Notes: generated by a model not told the origin, from the letters alone. DNA of 64,000 nucleotides from Acrocarpospora pleiomorpha (GCF_009687885.1 NZ_BLAF01000047.1:2565-66564); one strand, 5' to 3'; counted from the stretch's first letter, positions 38,629 to 48,032 are shown. Program-made: numbers and translations.

Positions 38629-40005
38629 TCAGCGCTGGATGGACTTGGTCTCGAGGAACTCCTCGAGGCCGTAGCGGCCGAACTCCCGGCCGTTGCCGGA
38701 CTGCTTGTAGCCGCCGAACGGGGCGAGCGGGTTCCATGGGGCGCCGTTGATGTCGACCTGGCCCGTGCGCAGCCGCCGGGCGATCGCGAGCGCGCGTTCC
38801 TCGCCGCCGAACACGGCGCCGGTGAGGCCGTACGTCGTGTTGTTGGCGATCTCGACGGCCTGGTCGTCGCCGTCGTACGGGATGATCGTCAGGACGGGGC
38901 CGAAGATCTCCTCCTGGGCGATCACGGCGTCCGGGGCGACGTTGGCGAAGATCGTGGGCCGGGCGTACGCGCCCGTGGGCAGCCCGTCGGGCCTGCCGGG
39001 CCCGCCGAACGCGAGGGTGGCGCCGTCGGCGATGCCCCGCTCGATGTAGCCGTCGACCCGGCGGCGCTGCGCCTCCGAGGCCATGGGCCCGATGCGGGTG
39101 GCCTCGTCGGCCGGGTCGCCGACGGTGTACCCGGCTGCGGCCGCCACGGCCAGTTCGACGATCTCGTCGTGCCGCGACGCGGGCACGAGCATCCGCGGCC
39201 AGGCGCCGCACACCTGGCCGCCGTTGGTGAATGCCATGGCCACCCCGAGCGGTACGGCCTGGGCGAGGTCGGCGTCGTCGAGGATCACATTGGCGGATTT
39301 GCCGCCCAGCTCCAGCGCGACCCGCTTGACGGTCTCCGCCGCGACGGCCGAGATCCTCTTGCCCACCCTGGTGGAGCCGGTGAAGGACACCATGTCGATA
39401 CCGGGGTGTGCCGCGATCGCCTCGCCGACGACCGGTCCCGTCCCGTGGACGACGTTGAAGACGCCCGCGGGCAGTCCCGCCTCGGCGGCGACCTCGGCCA
39501 GGATCCCCGCCGTCAAGGGCGCGATCTCCGACGGCTTGAGGACCATGGTGTTGCCCGCCAGCAGAGCGGGCGCCAGCTTTGAGACGATCTGCTGCAGGGG
39601 GAAGTTCCACGGCGTGATGGCGCCGACGACGCCGATCGGCTCGCGTACGACCAGGGAGTTGCCGATCTGCTCGGTCCAGGGGAAATCGGCGGCGAGCGCC
39701 GCGATGGAGGCGGCCACCTCGACCGGAAAGACGGCCTGCGCGTGGCGGGAGAGGGTGATCGGCGCGCCCATCTCGGCGGTGATCGTGGTGGCGATCTCCT
39801 CGGCCCGGTTCTGCAGGCCCTCGGAGATCCGGCGGACGACCGCGGCGCGTTCCTCGACGCCGGTCGCGGCCCAGTGGGGGAGGGCGGCCGTCGCGGCGGC
39901 GACGGCCCGGTCGACGTCGGCGGCGGTGCCCGACGGCACCCGGGCGACGATCTCGCCGGTCGCCGGGTTCACCACGTCGATCGTGTTCAGCGTTGATGTG
40001 CTCAT
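38629..40005 (-). CDS. NAD(P)-dependent aldehyde dehydrogenase
   Basis: 458 residues from ATG 40005. Conserved parts: GVVGAITPWNFPLQQIVSKL (about 124-143), catalytic Glu in VALELGGKSANVI (about 236-248), catalytic Cys in NGGQVCGAWPRML (about 265-277), and EEIFGPVLTIIPYDGDD (about 366-382). It oxidises an aldehyde to the acid. The N-terminus is a little shorter than in most relatives. The gene converges on the P450 operon with 6 bases between the stops and is divergent from an XRE gene. Confidence 0.92.
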   Translation of the reverse strand: MSTSTLNTIDVVNPATGEIVARVPSGTAADVDRAVAAATAALPHWAATGVEERAAVVRRISEGLQNRAEEIATTITAEMGAPITLSRHAQAVFPVEVAASIAALAADFPWTEQIGNSLVVREPIGVVGAITPWNFPLQQIVSKLAPALLAGNTMVLKPSEIAPLTAGILAEVAAEAGLPAGVFNVVHGTGPVVGEAIAAHPGIDMVSFTGSTRVGKRISAVAAETVKRVALELGGKSANVILDDADLAQAVPLGVAMAFTNGGQVCGAWPRMLVPASRHDEIVELAVAAAAGYTVGDPADEATRIGPMASEAQRRRVDGYIERGIADGATLAFGGPGRPDGLPTGAYARPTIFANVAPDAVIAQEEIFGPVLTIIPYDGDDQAVEIANNTTYGLTGAVFGGEERALAIARRLRTGQVDINGAPWNPLAPFGGYKQSGNGREFGRYGLEEFLETKSIQR

Positions 40006-40030
40006 GGGACCGATCGTGGCAATGCCCGTA

Positions 40031-40112
40031 CGGCCGGATCCATGTACTCCTGATCCGTGGATCGACCCGCTGTGACCTGGATCACGGCATCGGCAGTGCA
40101 TGGATCCGGCCG
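40031..40112. promoter_or_regulatory. Long inverted repeat between aldehyde dehydrogenase and XRE genes
   Basis: CGGCCGGATCCATG (40031-40044) and CATGGATCCGGCCG (40099-40112) are perfect 14-base inverted arms, 54 bases apart. GATCCGTGGATC (40052-40063) and GTGACCTGGATCAC (40072-40085), both partial palindromes with the same GATC core, lie between. The site covers the divergent promoter region and could be the operator of the MmyB-like regulator. Confidence 0.5.
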
Positions 40113-40184
40113 GGCCGTCGGCGTGACACTGGACCTGGCCAGGGGATTTATTGTGAAGGCGGCCGCACGAGAGGAGAACGGAAA

Positions 40185-41006
40185 GTGGACCGGGCTCGGC
40201 TCGCCGACTTCCTGCGGACCCGCCGGGAGGCGCTGCAACCCGAGGACGTGGGGCTCCCGCGCGGCAGGCGGCGGCGTACGAGCGGGCTGCGCCGCGAGGA
40301 GGTCGCCGTGCTGTCCGACATGTCGATCGACTACTACAGCAGGCTGGAACAGGTACGCGGGCCGCATCCGTCGGAGCAGATGCTCGCCTCGCTCGCCCGC
40401 GGCCTGCGCCTCTCCCTTGAGGAACGCGACCACATGTTCCGCCTCGCCGGCTACGCCACCCCGCGCCGGGCCCTGCGCACGGACCACATCAACCCCGGGA
40501 TGATGCGCGTCTTCGACGGACTCGAGGACGCCGCCGCCCAGATCGTGACCTACCTGGGGGAGACGCTGAAGCAGACCCGGCTGTCGGCGGCGCTGATCGG
40601 CGACGAGAGCGCGCACACCGGACTGGCGCGCAGCCTGCACTACCGATGGTTCACCGACCCGGCCGCCCGGCTGGTCTACCCCGCCGACGATCACCCGGCG
40701 CACACCAGGCTGATCGCGGCGAACCTGCACCGCGTCTACACCCGTGACGGCAAGGACTCCCGCGCGGCGGCGATCGTCGACGCCCTGCTCGCCAAGAGCC
40801 CCGAATTCGCCCAGGTCTGGGGCGAACACCCGGTCACGGGACCGTACTGCCCGCCCAAACGCGTCCAGCACCCGCAACTCGGACTGCTCGAACTGCACTG
40901 CCAGACCCTGCTCGACCCCGACCAGTCCCAGCTCCTGGTCGTCTACACCGCCTCACCGGGCACCGAGAGCCACGAAAAACTCCAACTGCTGTCCGTCATC
41001 GGCTGA
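40185..41006 (+). CDS. MmyB-like XRE transcriptional regulator
   Basis: 273 residues from GTG 40185, with GAGGAG nine bases before. The N-terminal helix-turn-helix (ADFLRTRREALQPEDVGLPR, RTSGLRREEVAVLSDMSIDY, YSRLEQVRGPHPSEQML) and the C-terminal PAS-like MmyB ligand domain (about 105-270, with LVYPADDHP and LGLLELHCQTL) are both complete. MmyB-type regulators often control a neighbouring oxidoreductase and may bind fatty-acid-like ligands. The divergent aldehyde dehydrogenase is the likely target. Confidence 0.9.
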   Translation: MDRARLADFLRTRREALQPEDVGLPRGRRRRTSGLRREEVAVLSDMSIDYYSRLEQVRGPHPSEQMLASLARGLRLSLEERDHMFRLAGYATPRRALRTDHINPGMMRVFDGLEDAAAQIVTYLGETLKQTRLSAALIGDESAHTGLARSLHYRWFTDPAARLVYPADDHPAHTRLIAANLHRVYTRDGKDSRAAAIVDALLAKSPEFAQVWGEHPVTGPYCPPKRVQHPQLGLLELHCQTLLDPDQSQLLVVYTASPGTESHEKLQLLSVIG

Positions 41007-41011
41007 CCAGG

Positions 41012-44000
41012 TCAGGCTCCGGCGTGGAGGTAGGCGCCCCACAGGGATGGTGACTGGGGGAAACGGGCCCGCAGGGCGCGTACGGCGTGGTGCAGGGCGT
41101 GGGCGGCGCGGGAGTAGTCAGGTGCCCCTGTCGCGGTGAGATGGGTGTAGAAGTTGTCGGCGAGTTCGGCGGCGACGGCGTCGTTGATCTGCCACTGGGT
41201 GCCGATGACGTGGGGGAATCCGGCCAGCTGGAAGGCCGAGGTCAGGTGGATGGCCTCGTCGAGCAGCTCGGTGCCGGCGGTCATGGCCGTGTGGCAGGCC
41301 GAGAGGTAGGCCAGCCGGGCGTGGTCCAGGTCGATCGGAGCCAGACCGGCGATCGTCAGCGGGTCGTCGGCGTGGTCGTGCAGGAACAGCAGGCTGCGGG
41401 ACGGGTCGGCGGGGTCGCTGGCGCCGTGGCAGGCGAAGTGGGCGACGGTGAAGGTGGGCAGGTGTGCCAGGACGTTGGCTTTGGTGGGGAGCGGGCCGGG
41501 GGCGGCGGTGTCGAAGAGGGGGTGGGGTTCGGTGAGCTGGATGGAGCCGGGGATGCGGGCGGCGACGCGGGCGGCTTCGGTGGCGGCGTGGGGGAGGCGG
41601 CCGCGGTTGCGCAGGCCTGGAGTGGTGGGCATGGCGACGATCAGCGCCCGTTCGGGTCCGCCCGGCCGGCTGATCCGCTGGCGGGCATGGCGCAGGGCGC
41701 CGATGGTGGGGGTGTAAGAGGAGACGACCCGGTCCAGGACGCTTCGGCCTTGTTCGTCGTGATGACCGGAGGCGTGGAGGGGCAGCAGGCCGAGCGCGCC
41801 GCCGGGGGACCACCAGACGCGGGGCCAGAGGTCGCCTGCGGGCGCGCCATGGAAGCCGAGGGCGTCGAGAACAGGGCCGGTCGCGTTGTCCCACAGCCAG
41901 CCGAGGATCTCCCGTAGCGTCCCCTGCGCGGCCAGGCGCTCCGTCACCGTCGCGTGCGGGTCGCTCGTCCGGAACAGCGCATTGTGAAATATCTGGATAT
42001 GTTCGGCCAGGGTGTCGAGAGTCAGGCCGGGGAGGGGCAGCGTGGTGATGCCGTCCCGGGTGAGCAGGAGCGCGTCGCAGCGGTGACCGCTGACGCTGAA
42101 CACCACGACCGGGCCGTGGACAGCTTCGGCGAGGAGTTCCTCGACACTGGGCGGCAGCCCGAACGAGGCGAACCCGTCCCGCTCCCTGATCGTCTCCAGC
42201 AGCCTGGCGAACTCCTGCGCCAGCCGGTGCCGGTCCGCCGTCGCGTCGTCGGGCCGGCCGAACCTCGGCGGGACCAGACCCCCGTCCTCGGGGCTCGCGT
42301 CCAGCAGGTCGCGCAGCTCGGTGAAACGGCCGGCCAGGGCGGGATGCCGGTCGCGGAGCTCGGACAGGTCTCCCCGGGTGGCCAGGCTCTGGCTGAGCAG
42401 GACCGCGCGCCCGGCTTCCAGCAGCCGCAGTGCTCGGGCTTCCCGGCTCGGCCCTCGCCCGGCCAGCACGAGCGCGGCCGCACCCCCGGCGATCCCCGAC
42501 AGGCCGGTCAGGGCGCGCTGCCGGTCGCCGCGGCCGATCCGGCGTGGCGTCACCTCCGGCAACAGCAGGATGGCCTGTTCCAGCAGGTCGGCGGCCCGCG
42601 CGGGCGCGTCGTCCAGGAACTGGGCGGCGACCCTGGCGGCGTTGATGCGCACCGAAGGGGCGGCGCTCTCCTGGGACGCGGCTTCTTCGAGGACGGTGAT
42701 CAGGGCGTCGAGGTCGGCGGGGTCGCCGGATCGTTCGAACCGGCTGCGCAGGGAGACGCTGTGGTTGCTCAGCCGCTCGGCCCGGCTGGGGTGGTCCGGC
42801 GGGAGCACGTCCAGCGAGGCCTGACCGGCCTCGATCGATGCGTCCAGGTCGGCGAGGTCGCCGGTCCGCGCGAAGCGCAGGTGCAGCGCGTTGGCGAGGT
42901 TGGACAGCCGCATCGATCTGCTCGGGTCCTCGGGTGAGGTCGCCTCGACCGCCGTACGGCAGATGTCGACGGCGGCCTCGATGTCGGGCGCGGCACCGGT
43001 GAGCTCGGCCTTGGAGCGCAGCGGGAGCGCCAGATTGTTCAGGAACATCGGCAGCTGCGGATGGCCCGCGGGGACGGCCGTTACGGCTGTCCTGCAGGCG
43101 GCGATGGACTCCTCCAGATCGGCCTCCGACCTGGCGCGGATGAATCGCTCCCACAGGCTGTAGCCGAGGTTGGAGGCGAACATGGGCAGGTAGAAATGCC
43201 CATCGGGGACGGCCTCCAGCACGGCGTGCTCGAGTTCGATCGCCAGGTCCAGGTCGGCGGGTGCGCCCGTCCGCCGGGACCTGGCCGCGTACGAACCGGC
43301 GAGGTTGGACATGCGGATGGCGCGTTCGCCGAAGTCCTCCGCCGTGGCGGCGACCGCTTCCCGGCCGACCTGGATGGCCGTGTCCAGGTCGGCGAGCTCG
43401 CCGGTGCGCTCGAACCGGGCGCGCAGCGCCGCTCCCAGGTTGGACGACCATTCGGCCCGGTCCTGGCTTTCCTCGGGAGCGGCCGAGATGGCGACCTGCA
43501 TGGACTCGATCCCTTGTCGCATGTCGTCGGGATCCCCGTACAGTTCGAATCTGATCATGTGTACGGCGCCGAGGTTGGCGTGGTGACGCGCCCAGTCGGG
43601 GTCGCCGGTGGAGAGGATCTGCACGATCCGCTGGAACAGGGCCAGCGCGGTGTCGAGGTCGCGGGGCGAGCCGAAGCGCGTGTGGCGCAGGTGCGCCGCG
43701 TTCGCCAGCGCGGCGAGGCGGTCGGTGTGGTCGGGGTGATCGGGCGGGGTGGCCGCGACGGCCTCCTCGACGACCAGGATGCCCCGATCCAGGTCCGCCT
43801 CGTCGCCGATCCGCTCGAACCTGGCCAGCAGGGTGTCGCCGAGGCCGGCGAGGTAGCGCGCGCGGTTCGGGTCGGCGGGATCGACGGTGGACCTGGCGGT
43901 CTCAAGCGCCTGGAGCGAGGCGTCCAGGTCGGCGAGGTCGCCGAACCTGTTGAAGCGCTTGCGCAGGGAATTGCCCAGATTGTAGAGGTACATGACCCGG

Positions 44001-44707
44001 TCGGGATCGTTCGCGGGCGTCGCCTCGACGACGTCGCGGAGCGTGGCGATGGCGGAGTTCAGGTCCGGGTCGGACTCGGTGAGATTCAGCCGCGCCATCC
44101 GCATGCTGGAGATGTTGTTCAGGAATCCGAGCTGGTCCTCGTGCTCGGGCGGCGTCAGGGCGATGGCCTCTTCCAGTACGGCTATCGCCCGGTCGAGATC
44201 CTGGACAGAGCGGGTGAGGCTCGCGCGGATCGCGAGGGCGCCGCTGAGATTGGCGAGCCCGTAGGTACGGCCGGAGTCGTCGGGCGCGGCCGTCTCCACG
44301 ATGCGCTCCCACAACATCACGACCGCCGACAGGAACCGGGCGTCCGCCGAGTGCATCGCCCGTTCGAGCAGCTCGGCGGCCGGTCGCGCGGCTCTGCGCG
44401 CGAGCAGCGGCAACACGATCTCCGGAAGCTGGATCTGGCCCGCCGCCGCGACGAAGCACTCGGCGAACATGTCGATCGCGAGCGTGAAGTCGTCCTGGCC
44501 CTCTTCCGGGGGCAGGGACTGGAAGCGGTACCAGTGCAACCACCCGAGCACGAGCCACGCGTCCGGGTCGTTCCCGCCCATCGCGTCGGCCAACGCACCG
44601 CCGGCGGCGAGCGCGTCGGGGTGGAGCACCAGGGCCATGTCACGCTCGGCGGCCACCCGGCCGAGCCAGCCCTCGACCTCCGCGAGGAGACGATCGCGCT
44701 CGGTCAC
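41012..44707 (-). CDS. TPR-repeat protein with C-terminal CHAT protease domain
   Basis: 1231 residues from GTG 44707; an in-frame ATG at 44785 would add 26 low-complexity residues. About residues 160-670 consist of eleven helical-hairpin units, each exactly 45 residues, with the pattern x-x-x-DLD-x-A-I... and ...LG-x-x-L-x-x-R-F-x-x-x-G (for example ELADLDTAIQVGREAVAAT). The C-terminal 300 residues form a CHAT domain, a caspase-like fold. Its catalytic pair is visible: His in VAHFACHGASDP (about 1094) and Cys in LAYLSACHTAM (about 1137). Proteins of this build sense a partner through the repeats and cut a target on activation. Context: convergent with the XRE gene, behind a headless MarR gene. 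No CRISPR or kinase is nearby. Confidence 0.88.
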   Translation of the reverse strand: MTERDRLLAEVEGWLGRVAAERDMALVLHPDALAAGGALADAMGGNDPDAWLVLGWLHWYRFQSLPPEEGQDDFTLAIDMFAECFVAAAGQIQLPEIVLPLLARRAARPAAELLERAMHSADARFLSAVVMLWERIVETAAPDDSGRTYGLANLSGALAIRASLTRSVQDLDRAIAVLEEAIALTPPEHEDQLGFLNNISSMRMARLNLTESDPDLNSAIATLRDVVEATPANDPDRVMYLYNLGNSLRKRFNRFGDLADLDASLQALETARSTVDPADPNRARYLAGLGDTLLARFERIGDEADLDRGILVVEEAVAATPPDHPDHTDRLAALANAAHLRHTRFGSPRDLDTALALFQRIVQILSTGDPDWARHHANLGAVHMIRFELYGDPDDMRQGIESMQVAISAAPEESQDRAEWSSNLGAALRARFERTGELADLDTAIQVGREAVAATAEDFGERAIRMSNLAGSYAARSRRTGAPADLDLAIELEHAVLEAVPDGHFYLPMFASNLGYSLWERFIRARSEADLEESIAACRTAVTAVPAGHPQLPMFLNNLALPLRSKAELTGAAPDIEAAVDICRTAVEATSPEDPSRSMRLSNLANALHLRFARTGDLADLDASIEAGQASLDVLPPDHPSRAERLSNHSVSLRSRFERSGDPADLDALITVLEEAASQESAAPSVRINAARVAAQFLDDAPARAADLLEQAILLLPEVTPRRIGRGDRQRALTGLSGIAGGAAALVLAGRGPSREARALRLLEAGRAVLLSQSLATRGDLSELRDRHPALAGRFTELRDLLDASPEDGGLVPPRFGRPDDATADRHRLAQEFARLLETIRERDGFASFGLPPSVEELLAEAVHGPVVVFSVSGHRCDALLLTRDGITTLPLPGLTLDTLAEHIQIFHNALFRTSDPHATVTERLAAQGTLREILGWLWDNATGPVLDALGFHGAPAGDLWPRVWWSPGGALGLLPLHASGHHDEQGRSVLDRVVSSYTPTIGALRHARQRISRPGGPERALIVAMPTTPGLRNRGRLPHAATEAARVAARIPGSIQLTEPHPLFDTAAPGPLPTKANVLAHLPTFTVAHFACHGASDPADPSRSLLFLHDHADDPLTIAGLAPIDLDHARLAYLSACHTAMTAGTELLDEAIHLTSAFQLAGFPHVIGTQWQINDAVAAELADNFYTHLTATGAPDYSRAAHALHHAVRALRARFPQSPSLWGAYLHAGA

Positions 44708-44774
44708 GCGGCCTTCCGCGAAGTCATCTCGACGTCGTTCACGACCATGAATCGCCGACGAAGAAGAGGACGTT

Positions 44775-45114
44775 TCACCATCCATGCGCAGTGGCCGCAC
44801 CCCCTGGCCTCCGAAGGGGCCTCGATTCGCGAGCAGCGTTGATGGCCAGGCGCTGGAGGGTTTCGGTCATCGCGTCGATCTCGGCTTCTGGGATGCCCGA
44901 GCGGAGTCGTTCGTCGAAGGCCATCGCGGCGGCGCGCATGCGGTGGAACGCGGCCTCGCCGTCCTCGGTGAGGGTGAGCTGGTGGACCCACCGGTTGGCC
45001 GGGTCGCGGCGTCTGGTGACCAGGCCTGCCTTCTCCATGCCGTTGAGGTGATGGGTGAGGGTGGCCTCCCGGATGCCGACATTGTCGGCGACCTTGAGAC
45101 CGTCTTGATCCTTG
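44775..45114 (-). pseudogene. MarR-family regulator lacking its N-terminal third
   Basis: The frame reads KDQDGLKVADNVGIREATLT then HHLNGMEKAGLVTRRRDPAN, RWVHQLTLTEDGEAAFHRMR and a C-terminal helix, which is the helix-turn-helix, wing and last dimer helix of a MarR protein. The first 40-50 residues, including the first dimer helix, are missing: the frame runs without a start into the 3' end of the DHA2 transporter gene, whose stop lies at 45115. The first ATG (45038) sits inside the recognition helix region. I read it as a 5' deletion joined to the transporter gene. A short 87-residue product remains possible. Confidence 0.65.
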
Positions 45115-46572
45115 TCAGGCTTTCTCGTACGGGCGGGACACGGGCACGGCCCGGGCGGTGCGCGGTTCGGGCTGGCGCAGCACGAGGAACGTGACCGTGA
45201 GCGCGGCCACGAGCAGGGCGGCGGCGATGGTGAAGGCCAGGCGGTAACCGCCGGTCAGCGCGGCCGCCTCGCTCGCCCCGCCGGACAGCAGCCCTGCGGT
45301 ACGCGAGGCCGCCAGCGTGGACAGCACCGCGACTCCGGCCGCCATGCCGATCTGCTGGGTGGTGTTGAACAGCCCGGAGGCGAGCCCCGCGTCGTCGGCC
45401 TTCGCGCCGGACATGCCGAGCGTGGTCAGCGCCGGGAGCACCAGGCCGCCGCCCGCGATGAGCAGCATCACCGGGAGCAGGTCGGTGACATAGGCGGCGT
45501 ACACCGGGACGCGGATGAGCCAGCCCATCGCCCCGAGCAGGAGCGCCAGCCCCGCCAGCAGGACGGCGCGCGCCCCGAAGCGGGTGTTGAGCCGGGCGGA
45601 GACGAACAGGGACACCCCGCCGATGGCCGCCGCCGCGGGAAGCATCGCCAGGCCGGTGTCGAGCGCGCCGTAGCCGAGGACCTTCTGCATGTAGAGCGCG
45701 ACGATGATCTGGAAGGCGAACATGGCCGACAGCGTCAGGATTTGGGCCAGGTTGGCGCCCCAGACGTTGCGCGGGCGGAGGATCCGCAGGGGCATCAGCG
45801 GGGTCTTGGCGGTCGCCTGCCGGGCGACGAACGCGGCCAGCAGGGCGAGCGCGAGGGCGCCGAGTCCGAGGGTGTGCGCCGCGAGCCAGCCGTACTGCTC
45901 GATCTTGACCACGGTGTAGATGCCCAGCATCAACCCGCTGGTGACCAGCACCGCGCCGGTGACATCGGCCCCGGCGGCGAGCCCGATCCCGCGCTCGCCC
46001 GGCAGCGCCTTGATCGCCAGCGCGATGGTGGCCAGCCCGATGGGCAGGTTGATGAAGAAGATCCAGTGCCAGTTGAGCGCGTCGGTGAGGACCCCGCCCA
46101 GCACCTGGCCGATCGAGGCTCCGGCGGCGCCGGTGGAACTGAAGACGCCGATCGCCATGGCGCGCTCCCGGGTCTCGGTGAACAGCGTCACCAGGATGCC
46201 CAGCACGACCGCGGAGGCCATCGCGCTGCCGACCCCCTGCAGGAACCGGGCGGCGATCAGCATGCCCGGCCCGCTGGCCGCCCCCGCCAGCACCGACGCC
46301 GCCGTGAACACCGCGTTCCCCGCCAGGAACATGGCCTTGCGCCCGATGAGATCGCCCAGCCGACCGGCCAGCAACAACAGCCCGCCGAACGCGATCAGGT
46401 ACGCGTTGACGGTCCAGCTGAGCCCCGCCGGCGAAAAGCCCAGATCCCGCTGGATGGCCGGCAGCGCCACGGTCACGATGCTGCCGTCCACCACCGTCAT
46501 CAGCATCGTGGCGGACAACACGGCGAGCGCCGGCCACCGTGATCGGTTCAGTCGAGGGAAAGGTCGCGCCAT
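45115..46572 (-). CDS. DHA2-family (14-helix) drug exporter
   Basis: 485 residues from ATG 46572, with AGGAGA at six bases. Fourteen membrane helices; helix 1 holds the DHA2 mark MLMTVVDGSIVTVALPAIQR (about 24-43), loop 2-3 motif A is GRLGDLIGRKAMF (about 75-87), and motif C is in SSTGAAGASIGQVLGGVL (about 144-161). It exports lipophilic compounds using the proton gradient. The intact MarR gene upstream (46647-47135) is on the same strand and probably controls it. Confidence 0.92.
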   Translation of the reverse strand: MARPFPRLNRSRWPALAVLSATMLMTVVDGSIVTVALPAIQRDLGFSPAGLSWTVNAYLIAFGGLLLLAGRLGDLIGRKAMFLAGNAVFTAASVLAGAASGPGMLIAARFLQGVGSAMASAVVLGILVTLFTETRERAMAIGVFSSTGAAGASIGQVLGGVLTDALNWHWIFFINLPIGLATIALAIKALPGERGIGLAAGADVTGAVLVTSGLMLGIYTVVKIEQYGWLAAHTLGLGALALALLAAFVARQATAKTPLMPLRILRPRNVWGANLAQILTLSAMFAFQIIVALYMQKVLGYGALDTGLAMLPAAAAIGGVSLFVSARLNTRFGARAVLLAGLALLLGAMGWLIRVPVYAAYVTDLLPVMLLIAGGGLVLPALTTLGMSGAKADDAGLASGLFNTTQQIGMAAGVAVLSTLAASRTAGLLSGGASEAAALTGGYRLAFTIAAALLVAALTVTFLVLRQPEPRTARAVPVSRPYEKA

Positions 46573-46646
46573 TAGCCGTCTCCTGTTCAAGAGGGAACAG
46601 AAGCGACCGTAGCAGATAGTTCCGTAATGGACGATCCCTTGCGGAT

Positions 46647-47135
46647 CTATTTCGTCCGCTGACGCGCCCTCCGCGCCGCCTGCGGCGCCTCAGCGGGAGT
46701 GGCCAGATACCCCTCCACCAGGCGACTCATAGCCCGCAAGAGCACCTCCCCCTCACCTTCAGGCAACGCCTCCAGAACCGCCCGATGCACCCCATCGACG
46801 ATCTCCTGGCTCCGCCTCGCCACCTCGGCCCCCTTCTCGGTGACCGCGATGATCCGGGCCCGCCGATCCGCACTGGACGGCCGCCGCTCAGCAAGCCCCG
46901 CCTCCTCCAAGGCGTCAACAGTGACCACCATCGTGGTCTTGTCCATGTCCCCCAACTCGGCAAGCTGGATCTGCGTCCGCTCCTCCTCCAGCGCATGAAC
47001 CAGCACACAGTGCATCCGCGCCGTCAGCCCGATCTCAGCAAGCGCCACCGCCATCCGCGTCCGCAGCACATGACTGGTGTGATCCAGCAAAAACGACAAA
47101 TCCGGCTCAGTACGAGCGGGCGCCATAGCGATCAT
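46647..47135 (-). CDS. MarR-family regulator of the exporter
   Basis: 162 residues from ATG 47135 (ATG 47126 is possible). Helix-turn-helix and wing: QLAELGDMDKTTMVVTVDAL (about 57-76), EEAGLAERRPSSADRRARII (about 77-96; the DRRAR wing). The C-terminus is basic (QAARRARQRTK). It lies 75 bases upstream of the exporter gene on the same strand, the usual place for a MarR repressor of an efflux pump. Confidence 0.88.
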   Translation of the reverse strand: MIAMAPARTEPDLSFLLDHTSHVLRTRMAVALAEIGLTARMHCVLVHALEEERTQIQLAELGDMDKTTMVVTVDALEEAGLAERRPSSADRRARIIAVTEKGAEVARRSQEIVDGVHRAVLEALPEGEGEVLLRAMSRLVEGYLATPAEAPQAARRARQRTK

Positions 47136-47151
47136 GCCACCAGCATACCAA

Positions 47152-47958
47152 CTAGTCCCGTTCCGGATTATCTACAAGCACACCGGTCATGGGGAGCAGG
47201 TGAGGGCGTTTGGCGGTGCGGCCGTCACCCGAGGAACGACCTCGCAGGCGTCTGGCAAGCCAAGGGCCGAGGAAGTTAGCGATCCAGCGCAGTTCGACGG
47301 CCGCACTGTGCCAGCCGGTCGGGGTGGCCTCCGGTGGAGGCAGGGGGTGGGTCCAGGAGTCGTCGCTGCCGGGGAGCTGCAGCGCGTGGGCGACGGCCGC
47401 CGCGATTCGCTGGTGCCCGAGAGGACTGGCGTGAAGGCGGTCCAGAGTCCACAGTCGCGGGTCGGTGACGACCGGGTAGTGAGAGGTTTCGGCGACGGCG
47501 ACCCCGTGACGGCCGGCCGCGGCGCGGATGCGCTGGTTGAGGGCGATGACGCGGGAGCTGATCGGGCGGGCGATCGGAGTGATCCTCGCGATGTCGGGAA
47601 AGGTGACAGTGGCCACGCGAGCACCCTGGGCGGTGAGCGCGCCGAACATCGCCTCCAGATGGCCCCCCACCTCATCGGCGTCGAACCTGCGCCGGAGCAG
47701 ATCGTTGACCCCCGCGACGACGGTGGCCAGATCAGGACGTAAAGCGAGAGCGGGGCCCAACTGCTCGCCGTGAACTTCGGCAGCCACTCGCCCCCGTACG
47801 GCCAGATTGGCGTAGCGAAGCCCAGGGTTGCGCACTGCGAGCTGCTCGGCGAGCCGATCCGCCCATCCACGCAGGCCCCTGATGTCGTCGCCGTCTCCGA
47901 GCCCCTCGGTCTGGCTGTCGCCCAGGGCGACATAACGCAGGTACACATCGTCGGACAT
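47152..47958 (-). CDS. Cytoplasmic SGNH/GDSL hydrolase
   Basis: 268 residues from ATG 47958. Block I: YVALGDSQTEGLGDG (about 8-22, catalytic Ser). Block III: VVAGVNDLLRR (about 86-96). Block V: LDRLHASPLGHQRIA (about 187-201, Asp and His). No signal peptide, so it acts inside the cell. SGNH enzymes remove acyl or acetyl groups from lipids, sugars or small molecules. The C-terminus after residue 215 (GRSSGDGRTAKRPHLLPM) looks unstructured. It starts 75 bases from the response regulator stop, same strand. Confidence 0.88.
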   Translation of the reverse strand: MSDDVYLRYVALGDSQTEGLGDGDDIRGLRGWADRLAEQLAVRNPGLRYANLAVRGRVAAEVHGEQLGPALALRPDLATVVAGVNDLLRRRFDADEVGGHLEAMFGALTAQGARVATVTFPDIARITPIARPISSRVIALNQRIRAAAGRHGVAVAETSHYPVVTDPRLWTLDRLHASPLGHQRIAAAVAHALQLPGSDDSWTHPLPPPEATPTGWHSAAVELRWIANFLGPWLARRLRGRSSGDGRTAKRPHLLPMTGVLVDNPERD

Positions 47959-48032
47959 GTGCCATCCGCCTTCCCGCGAGGTCGCCTGATAGTCAATTAT
48001 ATGACTAATCACTTCCTTGACTATAGGCGGGG

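Noticed and set aside
38618..38633. Terminator between the P450 and aldehyde dehydrogenase genes
   Set aside because: GCTGAC-TCAG-GTCAGC is only a 6-bp stem inside the two stop regions, too weak to call with confidence.
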